A DNA stretch of 64,000 nt from Chinchilla lanigera (taxonomy: Eukaryota; Chordata; Mammalia; Rodentia; Chinchillidae), in assembly GCF_000276665.1 (NCBI RefSeq), contig NW_004955405.1, positions 16,883,579 to 16,947,578 of the forward strand, written 5' to 3'. Below the pieces are notes generated by a model. It was not told the DNA's origin and did no database searches. It saw nothing but the letters and a program-made list of their open reading frames with translations. Below, piece after piece: positions 1 to 11,100 of this stretch. Within the stretch, counting starts at the first letter, position 1, and the number at the start of each line of letters is the position of its first letter. The position numbers were made by a program, and so were the translations under genes.

Positions 1-1450
1 CCATGCTGCCATAGTGTTACTCTGTCTGTACGAGCACATCGAGTTGGTCCAGCTGCCATCCAACTGAAAGGAGAGTTAGAGTGAGGTCCAATGTCTGCCC
101 TGTGTTTTCCTCTCTTTTCAAATGCTGTTGTATAAAGTTTTTGTTCCAGTGTCCTGCCACCTGGATCCTCTGGGGGATGTGTTGTTACTCCCCAAAGACC
201 TTGGCAAAGGGTGCTTCCTGTTGGGCAGTGGGCTGTCATTTATAGGACCTCTGTAAAGCCACAGCCTGAATAGTCAGAATATCAAGGATGGCCTGTGAAT
301 CAGCATAGTGAAACTTCAGACCACATTTTCTTAGCCAGGAGAAAGTGCCACAAAGAGCAAATGTGAAAAGAGCAAATGTGATTTAGGATGAGTAAACATA
401 AGTCAAGGTGTAGGTCTGTTAGTTTCTACCAGAAAACAACACTTAGGTTTCCTGGCAGTGCATTTATGTAATGAGTGTGGTTTCTTTTTGTAAACTTGTC
501 TCAGACAGGGAGGAAGAGGGAACCAAACTGATTGTGTAACTTTATAAATAGAAACAGTCATGTTAAAATAACAGACTGCTCTGAGTTAAGGCATTGAATT
601 TTGCTACTAACTGCAAAGCTAGGATACTGAGTGGATTTAAGATCCATCCTGTGTATTACCTTGTCAGGTTTGCTTAGTGGGGAAAAGCAGTATGAAGTTT
701 TTATACCCTTTGGTCCAAGTAAATCTGTGCTGGATATATTCAGGTTGGAGACACACAGGAACCTTGTCTTCTACTACAAATATTGAATAATGATCTCATA
801 ACATTTTTAATACAGCACATCAGTTTCTAAATATTTGAACCGCTTATCCTGGCAGTAGCAAAAAGGATAAAGAGGCACCTACCTTATTGTCTATTGAGTT
901 AATGTGTGCTACATTTGCCATATTTTCTGAAACACTAGATGACTAGACTATGTTATTCTTTATTTTAGAAAGTACAAGTGAAAGTAATGAAATCTCCTTA
1001 CTACAGACCAAAATAAAAATCAGGCTTCTCAATGACTGATTTTATTCAGTTTGATATATACTTGAAAGAGAGAAATTTTACTATGTTTAACCATTGGTGA
1101 AGGTTTATAGATTATAAGTTTTGAATATTTAGGGATGATTGTATAACAGTAATTCTTACCTTAATTTTGGTGGCTACTACTTCATAGACAAGATTGCCAT
1201 AAGATTGGCAAGCATTCAAGATTCCCTAAGCCTAATGGGACTAAACTTTCTTATTTAAGCTCTTCCTTTAATGAGAGGCCAATTTGGTCCATGTTTGTTT
1301 CTTTTGAAATTTCCTAACTGAGTGCCTCACATATGATTGGGATTTAAAGATATTGCTGAATAAAAAAGTGAAGCATGATTTTCATAATTTTAATCTTTTA
1401 ACTCATGATTTACCTCATACCCATGTTTCCAAAACAGTTATCCTAGAACC
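1..1450. other. Single-copy sequence, nothing recognised
   Basis: I see no repeat family, exon signature or RNA gene. The first ~300 bases are less AT-rich than what follows and could hold an old element or a conserved block, but no motif allows a call. Confidence 0.5.
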
Positions 1451-1465
1451 TACTCATGATTTCTT

Positions 1466-1574
1466 TTTTTTTTTTTTTTTTGGTTTTTGGTTTTTCTCCG
1501 GTACCAGGAACCGAACTCATGACCTTGCGCTTGCCAGGCAGGCGCTTTGCCGCTGAGCTAAATCCCCAGCCCCT
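1466..1574 (-). mobile_element. ID SINE (tRNA-derived), young subfamily
   Basis: The complement reads GGGGCTGGGGATTTAGCTCA, then the A box and the B box, then GGAGAAAAACC and an A tail (T-run on the + strand). It is flanked by a perfect 15-bp target-site duplication, TACTCATGATTTCTT, at 1451-1465 and 1575-1589. The variable A-box segment is CGGCAAAGCGCC. A and B boxes are the internal RNA polymerase III promoter inherited from the tRNA (tRNA-Ala in the known ID family). Mobilisation would depend on L1 reverse transcriptase. The perfect duplication implies recent insertion. Confidence 0.93.
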
Positions 1575-1910
1575 TACTCATGATTTCTTAACAAAAAATA
1601 TTACTAGCTCTTTATATCAGTTCTCTGTATTCCAAACTGTCATAATTTTGGCCTTAATATAATATATTATGTTCTTCTTAAACTGAATACCCCAGCCCCA
1701 TAATGGTCACATGGTCTCCAAACTTGTATCATAAAATAGAGAATATTGAAAGTGGAAGGGGTAGTAGAGGATTTTCTAATGCAAGTTATCTTCTTTGTGT
1801 ATGTAAGTAAAATTAAAACTTAGCAAATTGAAGTGGACTATCCCAAAGCTGTGTCATTTGAAAAAATAGTTATCAAATTCTATGTCATGCCCAATTTGTT
1901 TATGCCTCTT

Positions 1911-2022
1911 CTTCTTTTTTTTTTTTTTTCTTTTTTGGTTTTTCTGCAGTACCGGGAACCGAACTCACGACCTTGCACTTGCCAGGCAGGCGCTTTTGCC
2001 ACTGAGCTAAATCCCCAGCCCC
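1911..2022 (-). mobile_element. ID SINE, young subfamily
   Basis: The complement has the full tRNA-like body, with TGGCAAAAGCGCC in the A-box region and CCCGGTACTGCAG before the A-rich tail. Near-identical flanks TTGTTTATGCCTCTT (left, from 1896) and TTGTTTATGACTCTT (right, from 2023) form the target-site duplication with one mismatch. The antisense T-tract and tRNA body create an open frame of 135 codons here, which is an artefact. Confidence 0.92.
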
Positions 2023-2574
2023 TTGTTTATGACTCTTATTTAGGTTACTCTAACACACCTGCCTATACACGTAATTGTAACTTTAACATTAAATACAAGA
2101 TCCACTATCTTATAGAAAATCAGCCATTGCCTTGTGCTAAAAAATCGTTAAGGAGATGGAACACCCTGGAGTCATGCACCAACATCCAACATTGTCTTGG
2201 CGTTCTTGACTTTCCTTGGCAGTTAAGGTCTAACTGGTGAGATGATTCTGTTCAGTAGGTGTGCATGGTCTATTACTAGGTTTTCTTCATGGATGATAAC
2301 AGTTTTCCTTGTCTAGGATGATATATGATCTAGATCATCCTTTAAGTAATTGTAAGCTCATTATAGTATAGTAAATTCACCCAAGTGCACTGTAATTTAT
2401 ATGTTTTACCTGAAAGGGTTTAAGACACAATATTCTTCCTGTACAGAGGAAAGTATAACTCAGTATTTTCTACAATATCTCTTTTCTTAATCTTATATCT
2501 CCATTTTTTCTGATGTGGTGAAAAGAAGATTGATAAGGATGGGAGAAAATTAAATGAGGTTCTTTTTTTGGTGT
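2023..2574. other. Single-copy sequence, nothing recognised
   Basis: AT-rich sequence between two ID insertions. No repeat or gene signature was recognised. Confidence 0.5.
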
Positions 2575-2587
2575 AAGAAAAAAAAGC

Positions 2588-2682
2588 GGGGCTGGGGATT
2601 TAGCTCAGCGGCAAAAGCGCCTGCCTGGCAAGCGCAAGGTCGTGAGTTTGGTTCCCGGTACAGGAGAAAAACCAAAAAAAAA
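2588..2682 (+). mobile_element. ID SINE, young subfamily
   Basis: Full-length element starting GGGGCTGGGG, with A box TTAGCTCAGCGG, B-box region GTGAGTTTGGTTCCCGG and tail start GAGAAAAACCAAAA. The target-site duplication AAGAAAAAAAAGC is perfect (2575-2587 and 2683-2695). The A-box variant CGGCAAAAGCGCC is shared with the copies at 36.2 kb and 43.0 kb. Confidence 0.94.
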
Positions 2683-2695
2683 AAGAAAAAAAAGC

Positions 2696-3811
2696 TCCTG
2701 TACAGTACAAGTTTGGTAAATCTGAACATCAGGTTTCTTGTCAGTGCTATTTTGCCTTTTCCTGTGAGGTTCACTTTATTTCTCATTTATAGAATGACAC
2801 CTTTGGATGGATAAGTACAGTGGGTTCAGGGAAGGTTTTGTGTCCTCAAGGTAATGAGGGATGAAGTGAGATAGACTCTATGGTTTGCTTGCTGCCATCT
2901 GGGTCCTTTCTGGTCTTTACTGAGATGGCCCTTCTTGAGCATCCCATGCTCGTCTCTTCTGCTGTGAGCTCTAGATCCTGTTGGCAACCATTACCTGTAT
3001 TTTGCATTGGCCTTATCCTATTGCCATCCTTGTTATTATAGCAGTCCTTAGTGTAGTTCTGTAAATCCCTCCTGGGGTCTCTAGGAACTTTTGGATTCAT
3101 GCAGATCAGAAATGTTGTTTCAAGACTTATCTGTATATATCATGTTGGCATTTTCTCTCCTACTTTGGCAGGGAAGAGCCTGTGTCACAGCCATCTCAAC
3201 TATCAATTGACACATGCCACACAAGTCCTCTTGTCTTTTCCGTGCTCTTCAGCATGTCTTAGATTTTTTTCTTATCGAACAATCTATCCTAGGCCTAACC
3301 CTAGGACTATAAGTCACTAGTCTTTTTTAGGGATTTTAAGGGTGTCTTATCTTTAGGAAAATCTTTTCTGAATCTCCTTGCTTCATTCCTGCTATTTGAA
3401 CTCTTATTTATCCTTACTGCACAGTCTATGAAAATCGATCATGCAGCCTTTATAAATACAAAACAGATTTCAAAAGTATGAATAGATATGGCCTGCTTAC
3501 CACACAGTGCATGTGAAATAATAGAACAATTCACCTTCAAAATAGCAGTTAACATTTTGCTCCGATCTACAAGATTATGCATGGAATAAGTAAAGGGAAA
3601 TTTCTGAATTTGAAAAATACTCTTTCCACTCAGTGGAACCTCATGCTCAAGACTACTTTGTCAATATAGACTTAAAATCATTTCAAATAAACACCGATGT
3701 GTTACTTGTTATAGGCTGCATCCTAAGAAACTCAGGTAAAGAAGAGCAAAAGGAATGCCATTTTACTATATCAAAAATATACTTCTTCCTACATAAATAT
3801 AATGAATTCAT
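2696..3811. other. Unrecognised sequence; unplaced 84-codon antisense frame
   Basis: No repeat family was recognised. An 84-codon open frame on the minus strand (2846-3100) is rich in charged residues but matches no family I know, has no start context, and has no partner exons. I treat it as chance or a relic. Confidence 0.45.
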
Positions 3812-3953
3812 GCTGGGTATGGTGGTGCACATGTGTAATCCCAGCACTCCAGAGGTTGAGGCAGAAGGGTCACTGAATTTGAGACCAGCCTATGCTACAC
3901 AGTGAGTTCCAGCCTGTCTCAAAAAAACAGGACAGGAGACCCTGTCTCAAAAA
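3812..3953 (+). mobile_element. B1-type SINE (7SL RNA-derived)
   Basis: Shows the B1 order: GCTGGGTATGGTGGTGCAC (A box), AATCCCAGCACTC, GAGGCAGAAGG, GAGACCAGCCTATGCTACAC, then GACCCTGTCTCAAAAAAAA. B1 derives from 7SL RNA and is a rodent SINE. The 3' half carries a disturbed second half, with GTCTCAAAAAAACAGGACAGG before the terminal CCTGTCTC. Moderate divergence suggests an old copy. Confidence 0.88.
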
Positions 3954-4199
3954 AAATTTTTTTGTATTCTAAAATCTGTGTTGATATACAATGTTGACAG
4001 AAGAGTGCATATATCATAACATATAGTTTGTGAATTTTTGGAAAAAGAACAAACGTAATTACTATAGAACAGGAGATAGGGATGTCCAATTTCTGGCATT
4101 TACAATTGCATCTTAGATCATTTATTTTTATAATATATATTATTATACTCTTATTTTTTCTATACCTATTCACTGTTAATGTGAACATTTAAATGGTTT

Positions 4200-4890
4200 A
4201 CATTTTAAAGACTTATGAATAGTGTTTTTGTGAATAGTCTTTTATTTGTCTTTTTGTAAATATAACAAGTGATGTCTGTGGGTAGATATATGAGTGTCAC
4301 TAGAAAAGCAATGCATATTTCAGCTTCGTTGGATATTGCCAGTTTTCCAAAGTGATAGCACCAAGTTGTATCTTCCCTCAGCCATTCTTATTGTTTTAGG
4401 ATACAGGTTCTGTTTTTCTTTACAGTGGATTTTAACTCTAAAGTTGACATACAACTTCTGATATCTAATGCAGTTCACCATCTTTTCTTTTCTTTTTTTC
4501 CCATCTTTTCATATATTTCATTGAATATTCTCTCTGTGGTAGGATTTCATGTTTGATCTACAATTTTCTGATATCTAGTGTAATTGACCATTTTCTTGCA
4601 TTTCATTAAACTTTAAACATCCTCTTTTATGAGATACCTTTTCAGATCTCCTGCTCACTGTTCTGATGAGTATTAGTCTATTTCCTTTTCGTCTTATAGA
4701 AAGTTTTATATTTTCTAAATATGAGGCCTTTGTTGAAGACACACTTTGTAAGTATTTTCCCTACTCCACGGGTTGCCTTTTTACTTCTTAATGGTATCTT
4801 TTGAGAAATGTAAGTTTGAAATTGTAATGCAAATTATTGTATCAAGTTTTGTCTTTTTAAAGAAACTTTGCTGTTTAAAGATCACAACGT
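4200..4890 (-). mobile_element. Ancient L1 (L1M-type) fragment, antisense
   Basis: The + strand has the wording of antisense old mammalian L1: TTTGTGAATAGTCTTTTATT, CCAGTTTTCCAAAGTG, GATGAGTATTAGTC, AGGCCTTTGTTGAAGAC, ACGGGTTGCCTTTTTACTTC and TTAATGGTATCTTTTGAGAAATG. It is diverged and carries no open frame. Assignment to L1M rather than another old LINE is from memory of the consensus. Confidence 0.55.
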
Positions 4891-5470
4891 TATTCTATAC
4901 AAAAGCATCCACATATAAATTTGAATGTAGATAATATATTTGAAAGCTACTTTTAAGAAAATATACTAAAACACAAAGATTTGATCATTCTATGTAATGT
5001 AAATAACTATTTTAAGGAAACTAATGTCAAATTTAATTTTTGCTTGAGATGATTTCTGATCTCATCAGTGAAATTTTTTGCTTAGTGTATATATCTTTTA
5101 ACATCAGTTTTACAGAATCCTTTTAATTACTAGGAGTTGGTATCTCATAGGTGATACATTTGTTTGTTATACTAAGCTAGAAAATTGCCTCTCTGTAACC
5201 TCTATTGGTTCTAGTTCATTTATGCATGCTTTCATGAACTTATTGATACAACTGTTGCTAAATGAGTCATGTCACAACGAAGACTTGAATAATTTCCAAG
5301 CGATAAATAAAAGGTGGGAAGTAAACGTTGGAAAGAGAATTGTTAATTCTGAGAATTCACTCTGGAAAGTAGATGCATTAAAGGGTGTAAAGTTTTAGAG
5401 TTCATAGTGGTGCAGTGTATGAGAAAATGACAATGCCTGGTTTTATTTCCTCTTCAGTATTCACATGTGT
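4890..5470. other. AT-rich single-copy sequence
   Basis: Nothing recognised beyond AT-rich intergenic sequence. Confidence 0.5.
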
Positions 5471-5800
5471 TAGTTCTCCTTCTGGGTCATAATACCTGAC
5501 ACTGAACACTTAAGGAAGAGAGATTTAATTTGGCTCACAGCTTCAGAGGATTCAGTTCATGCTTGGCTGGCTTCAGTGCAGGAGCATCATGGCTGAAGAG
5601 TGTGGTGGAACAAACCTACTCTCTTCATTTCAGCTGAGAACCACAGCAGAGGACCACCAGCAGAGAGAAAGGGACGAAGTCCAGATATAGACCCCAAGGT
5701 CATACCTCCATGACCGTCCAGAAAAATGCAGACATGTGCTTTGCTAATACCCTAGAGAGCTCTCATGCCAATCAAACTGGCAATTAAGCTTAACAATTGC
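5470..5800 (-). mobile_element. MaLR-like LTR (rodent), antisense
   Basis: Reads TGTTAGTTCTCCTTCTGGGT, AATACCTGACACTG, GGAAGAGAGATTTAATTTGG, CTCACAGCTTCAGAGGATTC and ATCATGGCTGAAGAG, and ends near CCAATCAAACTGGCAATTAA. That is the antisense order of a MaLR-class LTR. Partial copies of the same family lie at about 37.1 kb and 61.9 kb, sharing the CTCACAGCTTC and GCAGAAAC segments. No internal region is adjacent, so this is a solo or truncated LTR. Confidence 0.65.
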
Positions 5801-6844
5801 ATTATACGTGATATGCATTGTATTTCTGATCCAGGTTTTTCTTCTTTAGACAATCTAATACTTTCATCTTAAAGTTAAGTTTAAAAATCAATAGAAAACA
5901 ATAGTCCTTGTGGTGGTTTACCAGAAAGCCATAGTTCCTTTAGTTCCTGCAACTGGAAAGCAGCCTATGTCTATTGATTCAAACTGAAGCAACTTTATCA
6001 TGTTTTTGGCTGAACCTGACATTTTCACATGTAAACTTGATTAGATAAATCCCCTATGGTTTGTTCTTAGGCTTATTGTCAAGCAAATGTCCTCCAACAT
6101 TTTTAATTGAGTTATGAATACACAAAAGGAGCTTGTCACTAGAAATTATTTTTCAAGAATATTTTATGGAGTACAACTATTTTTTATATAAAAGTAAGAA
6201 AACAGATAGGATATTAAAGTGTATGTATTACATACATTTAATTACCTGTGTTACCTGTGTGTGTTTATTGTGTGTGTGTGTTTATGTTATTTATGTATAT
6301 ATTGAAATAACTAGAAATGAAAGCACCATAATATGCATGGTATTTATCTTAGATGATAATATGTGACTTAAAACCCAAATATGTTAATTTCAAGTTTCTT
6401 TTACTACTAATTTTATCCTCTATTGTGATTATCTTTTCTCAATTTTTGAATCAAATGGGATGTCATTCCTAATGTTAAGTCTATATATTGGTTAAAAATA
6501 TTATTTAGCATATCATTTGGGATGTCCTCTAAAATGTTCACTTAGACAATTGTTAATTAATATTCTTTAATTGCATTTATCTAAGTATTTGTGAAATTAT
6601 CTTCCTGTTCTAGTGTGCCAACTGAATTTGCAAATAAAATTAGCAAATAGTTGTCATATGTCTTGCTGATATCCAAATGCTGTATCTTTGCTATTCCATT
6701 AACTACTAATTTGACAGCACAAAATTAAGGAATGTTGGTTTGATAGAATCTTACTAAATTTATGATATCTGTAAGGGATAACTGTTTTTCTAAATTCTGA
6801 TAAAGCATTTAGTGACATTATGATATATTGCAAAAATATGACAA
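5800..6844. other. AT-rich single-copy sequence with a short TG-rich stretch
   Basis: A short interrupted TG run (about 6255-6285) is the only simple sequence. No gene or repeat family was recognised. Confidence 0.5.
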
Positions 6845-7245
6845 TACTTTACAGGTCCTCTCATTACAGGAGTTATAGGAGATGCTCTTCCATCCTGAAT
6901 CTAGGTTGGAACTGGAACTTCCTTTCAGTCACAAAATACAGTTGGAAACATATCATAGAGTTCTACATAGGATTCAGAGTCCTGTTGATCTCTCCATTGT
7001 TACCCTGGAGAACCCTCCACAAATAAGCATGTGCTAGCCTGTTAGACAATGACAGTACATGATCCAGGGCCATAACACACAGCCCACTAATGTCAGATAA
7101 AAGACTGTGCCCTAGACTTCTTGCACACTGCAGGTGCCTGAGTGAGCCCCAGTGTAATAAGCAGAGGGGCTCACAGCTGATCTTAGCCCTGGTTCTCAGT
7201 CTACAATGTCAGAAATAAAGCAATGATTATTGCTTCAATTCACCA
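6845..7245 (+). mobile_element. Possible old LTR (MLT1-like)
   Basis: Ordered weak matches to old MaLR LTRs: GTTACCCTGGAGAACC, GGTGCCTGAGTGAGCCCCAG, AAGCAGAGGGGCTCACAGC, and the end ATGTCAGAAATAAAGCAATG followed by ATTATTGCTTC. The position of AATAAA near the 3' end fits a retroviral-type polyadenylation signal. The match is degenerate and could belong to another LTR family. Confidence 0.4.
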
Positions 7246-7994
7246 AATTTTTAGTGGTGTGTTATATAGTAAATTTTAACAGATACATGCACATATAGTG
7301 CATTTTTCAAAACAACTACTGCAAAGTTTACTTCCACAAGTTTTATTATTAAATTTTTCTGTTACTTCCAGAATGAAACTGTCATCAATATAATTGTTCA
7401 GAAATCCATGCTATCCTTATATGCATGATACAGAATGAAATGGGATGCTACATAATTCTTTTTCCAATGAATAGTGTTTATTTCCTTTTAGAAAAAGGTA
7501 AGGATTGCAGGTCTTAGATGCTTATGTACTGAAATATTCTTCCTCCTATTTGTTCTTATAACATATAGCTGTATAAGTTTGAAAAAATAATAGTTTCTAA
7601 AATGACAATGGCAGGGTGAAATTAGGAGGATATAATGTAAAATTCCTCATAAATTCTATGTACTAGTTGTTGAGGCTTTAGGCTAGTTTTCTCACTTGAG
7701 AAATTCACCTAAGATTTATTGCTTTTGTTCAAATGTGTAAATATATATTTACGTTAATTAAGAATATATTTGGTTCAACCAAATCTTTGAATTGAGGTTT
7801 TCATTCCAAAAGTAATTGAAAATAATTATTTTTTGGAATATTTTCCAGTTGGAAGAATGCTATAGTTTGAAACTGTGATAATACAAATTTAAAAAATGAA
7901 AATAACACACTATTAAATTATTTCAGTGTTTGTGAACTCATTAAAATATTAGCTTGTGAGGAGGAAAATAAAATTACTTATCCACATCTCTTTT
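7246..7994. other. AT-rich single-copy sequence
   Basis: No repeat or gene recognised. Confidence 0.5.
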
Positions 7995-8007
7995 CCAGAA
8001 AATATTT

Positions 8008-8119
8008 GATTTTGTTTTCTGTTTTTGTGGTTTTTTTTTCCTTCCGGTACTAGGAATCGAACTCACGACCTTGCACTTACCAAGCAGGCACTGTGCCACT
8101 GAGCTAAATCCCCAGCCCC
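8008..8119 (-). mobile_element. ID SINE, older subfamily
   Basis: The complement carries GGGGCTGGGGATTTAGCTCA and the diagnostic older A-box variant TGGCACAGTGCC, with body substitutions relative to the young copies. Imperfect duplications CCAGAAAATATTT (7995) and CTAGAAAATATCT (8121) flank it. The divergence in both body and duplication indicates an older insertion. Confidence 0.9.
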
Positions 8120-8133
8120 TCTAGAAAATATCT

Positions 8134-11100
8134 GAATGTTATAAAATTTCTAAATATGTCTGCAGACAGCATAAAATTCTCTACTTTAAAATTTGAATGA
8201 TTTGGATTGAAACTAAAGTTATATTTTCTGAAAATAAGCTTACAGAGCTACAGTGTTTCTATATGTTTAGACTTGGGACAATTGAAGGATGGGTGACTAT
8301 ATGCTAATTGTTAATATTGCATTTAACAGTATCCAGCATTTAAGACTATTTTTATAGCTTTACATTGAATAAATCTTTAACTTTTTATAACACACATGTA
8401 TTTGGATAACCAGAACAAAGAGATGCCAGTCAAAGGAAATTCAAATTTATGTATTTCTGATAAAATATTACGCAGCCACTTTCAAATCCAAGGACTTTAT
8501 CTTTCAAGTTAATACCATAATATGACCTTTACAGAGTTTTTATTAAGAGTTCAGGCTCTTTTTTCTGTCCTAGAATGAGTCTTTAATAAATAATAACTGT
8601 TTTATATGCTCCAAGATTTGGATTTCAATTTTCTTTGAAAATCAAATAATTATTTGTGGGAGTATTTTTGTTGTTATTTTAATTGCAATGTTTTCATGGA
8701 ATAAGAAGATGCACTCTTTTTAATTAATAAAAGCTTTTAATTTGACATTTAAAAATAACTAATTCTGTTTCTTTCAAGTATTCAGCAAGATTTGTAATGC
8801 TACATTTTAAAATATCATCTATTTGATTCCTAAGAATTCTTTTAGTCTGAATTTTAAACCATTAACTTTAGTTACAATGACATTTCTTTAATCTGTTCAT
8901 GAACAAAAAAAAAATTAGCAGACAAGGTCTGCCTTGGGTTTTCTTTTCCTCAATGGAATTAATTATACTTTAATGTTTTTGCAAGATACTTAATTAAATA
9001 TTCAGATTTAATACCATGTTTGAAAACTAGGCGTGATAAAGTCTGTATATGTTGATGAAAATACGTAGATAAAAATGACCTCTCCCTCTAATACATTTAT
9101 ATTTATGAGGTCATGGAGTCAGTTATGCCTTTATGACACTAAGTTCTGCTGCTATTTTGTTATCAGTATGTTTGTAAGGGCAGAGATTACATGGTAAAAA
9201 CAAAATGCACTTTAGGTTCCAAATGCTATTCATATCATTTGCCAAGAATAGAAATACATCTTGCAATTGACACAAAATATAATCCATATTTATATCCTGG
9301 CTTTAGGAATCTTGAGAGGTCACTTCTATAGGAGATTTCCAGGGGAGCTAGGAATCTGGCCTGCAATTTTACTTTTGGCAGTGGCTTTTGAAATAAAACA
9401 CAATCACTTATAATATTTCAAAAAGTTATTCATCATCCACATTGTAAAATACATGGCAGTATTTTGAGCTATGGAACATGGTTTGAAAATCTTGCTGTTC
9501 ATGGGAGGTAGAAAAAATGAAATGAAAGCGAAAGTGCGAGACAGGGGTTTGGAGGGATTTGGTGCCATGTGGATGTAGAATTTGACTCAAAATACATATG
9601 TTCCAGGAAGTGTTTGGTGAGGACTGTGTTGCTAATTAAGAGCTTCAAAGGTTAGACCATACTGCTTCAGGTTCTCAGGAAGTATGTAATGCGTCCAGTC
9701 ACCATGGTAAAGTTAAAAGCCAAGACTCCAGCTGTTTACATACACAATTCTAACAGATTTACCAGAAGGCTTGGTGAGAAACAGCTCTCTTGAAGACAGA
9801 TAGGAAGTCACAGCCATATTTTATTACAGTATCTCACTGTGGTTTTTTACACTGTGGGAATTCCACTTCTAGAATGAGGAGAGTGTCTCCACTTTCATTT
9901 GAGTCTGACCACTTTTCTTCAGGGAAAGCAACGACTCACAAGTCAAAAGTTTGTTCATGTTAAACCCCAGGGGGGAAAAAAAATACAAAGCTTTAAAAGA
10001 CAGTCCTGCTACATAAGCATGCTATCCATATAACAATAGCTATTCAACCAAAAGCCCAAGCCAAATGAAATGGAATAGACTGATGAAGTGTGTAGCCGAT
10101 TATACTTAGCAGACTAATGGCTCTGGATAATTCTGCTATGGTCATCTGTGATGGAGATGAAGGGTCCTTTACCCTAACCTAAACTCCTAAACCTTTCCCA
10201 CTGATTCACTGGCTTTACAAATTCACAGGTATTTCTTCTAATTTGTTTTTAGCACAGTTGTAGAAAGTGTAGCTCTTTATTCTTTGTTTAAATGAATACA
10301 AGTGTATCATCAATAACAGTTTCAGTCACCCCACTAAAGATTGAGAAGTAGAAGTTGGTTTCACAAGGAATTGAAATTTGTCTTTAATCTCTCAAGAATG
10401 GGAAAGTAAAGTTTCAATTCAACTGTTACTTTCTTTAATTTATGTAGTTCTTACTGTGTTTAATCATACTGGGATAACTTTTCTTTAAGATTCAGCTAGA
10501 TTCCAAAATTATTCAAAAATTATACCATAAGGTGCCAGAAACTATTATTGCAAACGTGTCCCAGAAACAATATAAATCTTATTTTAAAATTATTCAGGTT
10601 TGTCTAAAAAACTTATAGCCCATTGAGGTGCAGCTTTCTGACCCTAAGGCAAAAGGTTTTATGACAGAATGAATAACTTTTCATGCTTAAAGCAAATCAG
10701 ATGTTCTCTTGGAAGAATAGTTTTTTGAATGATAGAAAGAACAAATTGATAACCTCTTTTGCTATGTGTTTTGCTTGAACAAAAAGAAACATTTAAATGA
10801 CAACTTTGCCCTCAATTTGAACCCTGTAATTGTTCCTCATTCTTGTATTTGTTTTCCTTGTCTTCCTGATGCTGTCCTTATTTTCATTTTTCTTTGCACT
10901 TAATTTGTTTCATTGTAAGTTGACTGAACTTATACTAAGTTTTAAAACATTAAAAAATTTCCCTATATGTTAAAAATGATGTGGTCTATGTATATGAATT
11001 CATAATGAATTAGCCTCAAGGTATATTAAGTAGAAAAGACAAAATGCAAAATATTGTGGGCGGTATGCTTCTATGTTATGATGAAATGCATAAAATAAAT

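Noticed and set aside
1353..2814. Several overlapping open frames of 60-135 codons
   Set aside because: They run through ID elements and their T or A tracts. Similar peptide wording (EPNSRPC.CQ.GAFA.ELNPQP) recurs at each antisense ID, so they are translations of a SINE.
2846..3100. Possible minus-strand 84-codon coding exon
   Set aside because: The composition is protein-like, but I recognise no family, no splice or start context supports it, and no companion exons were seen.
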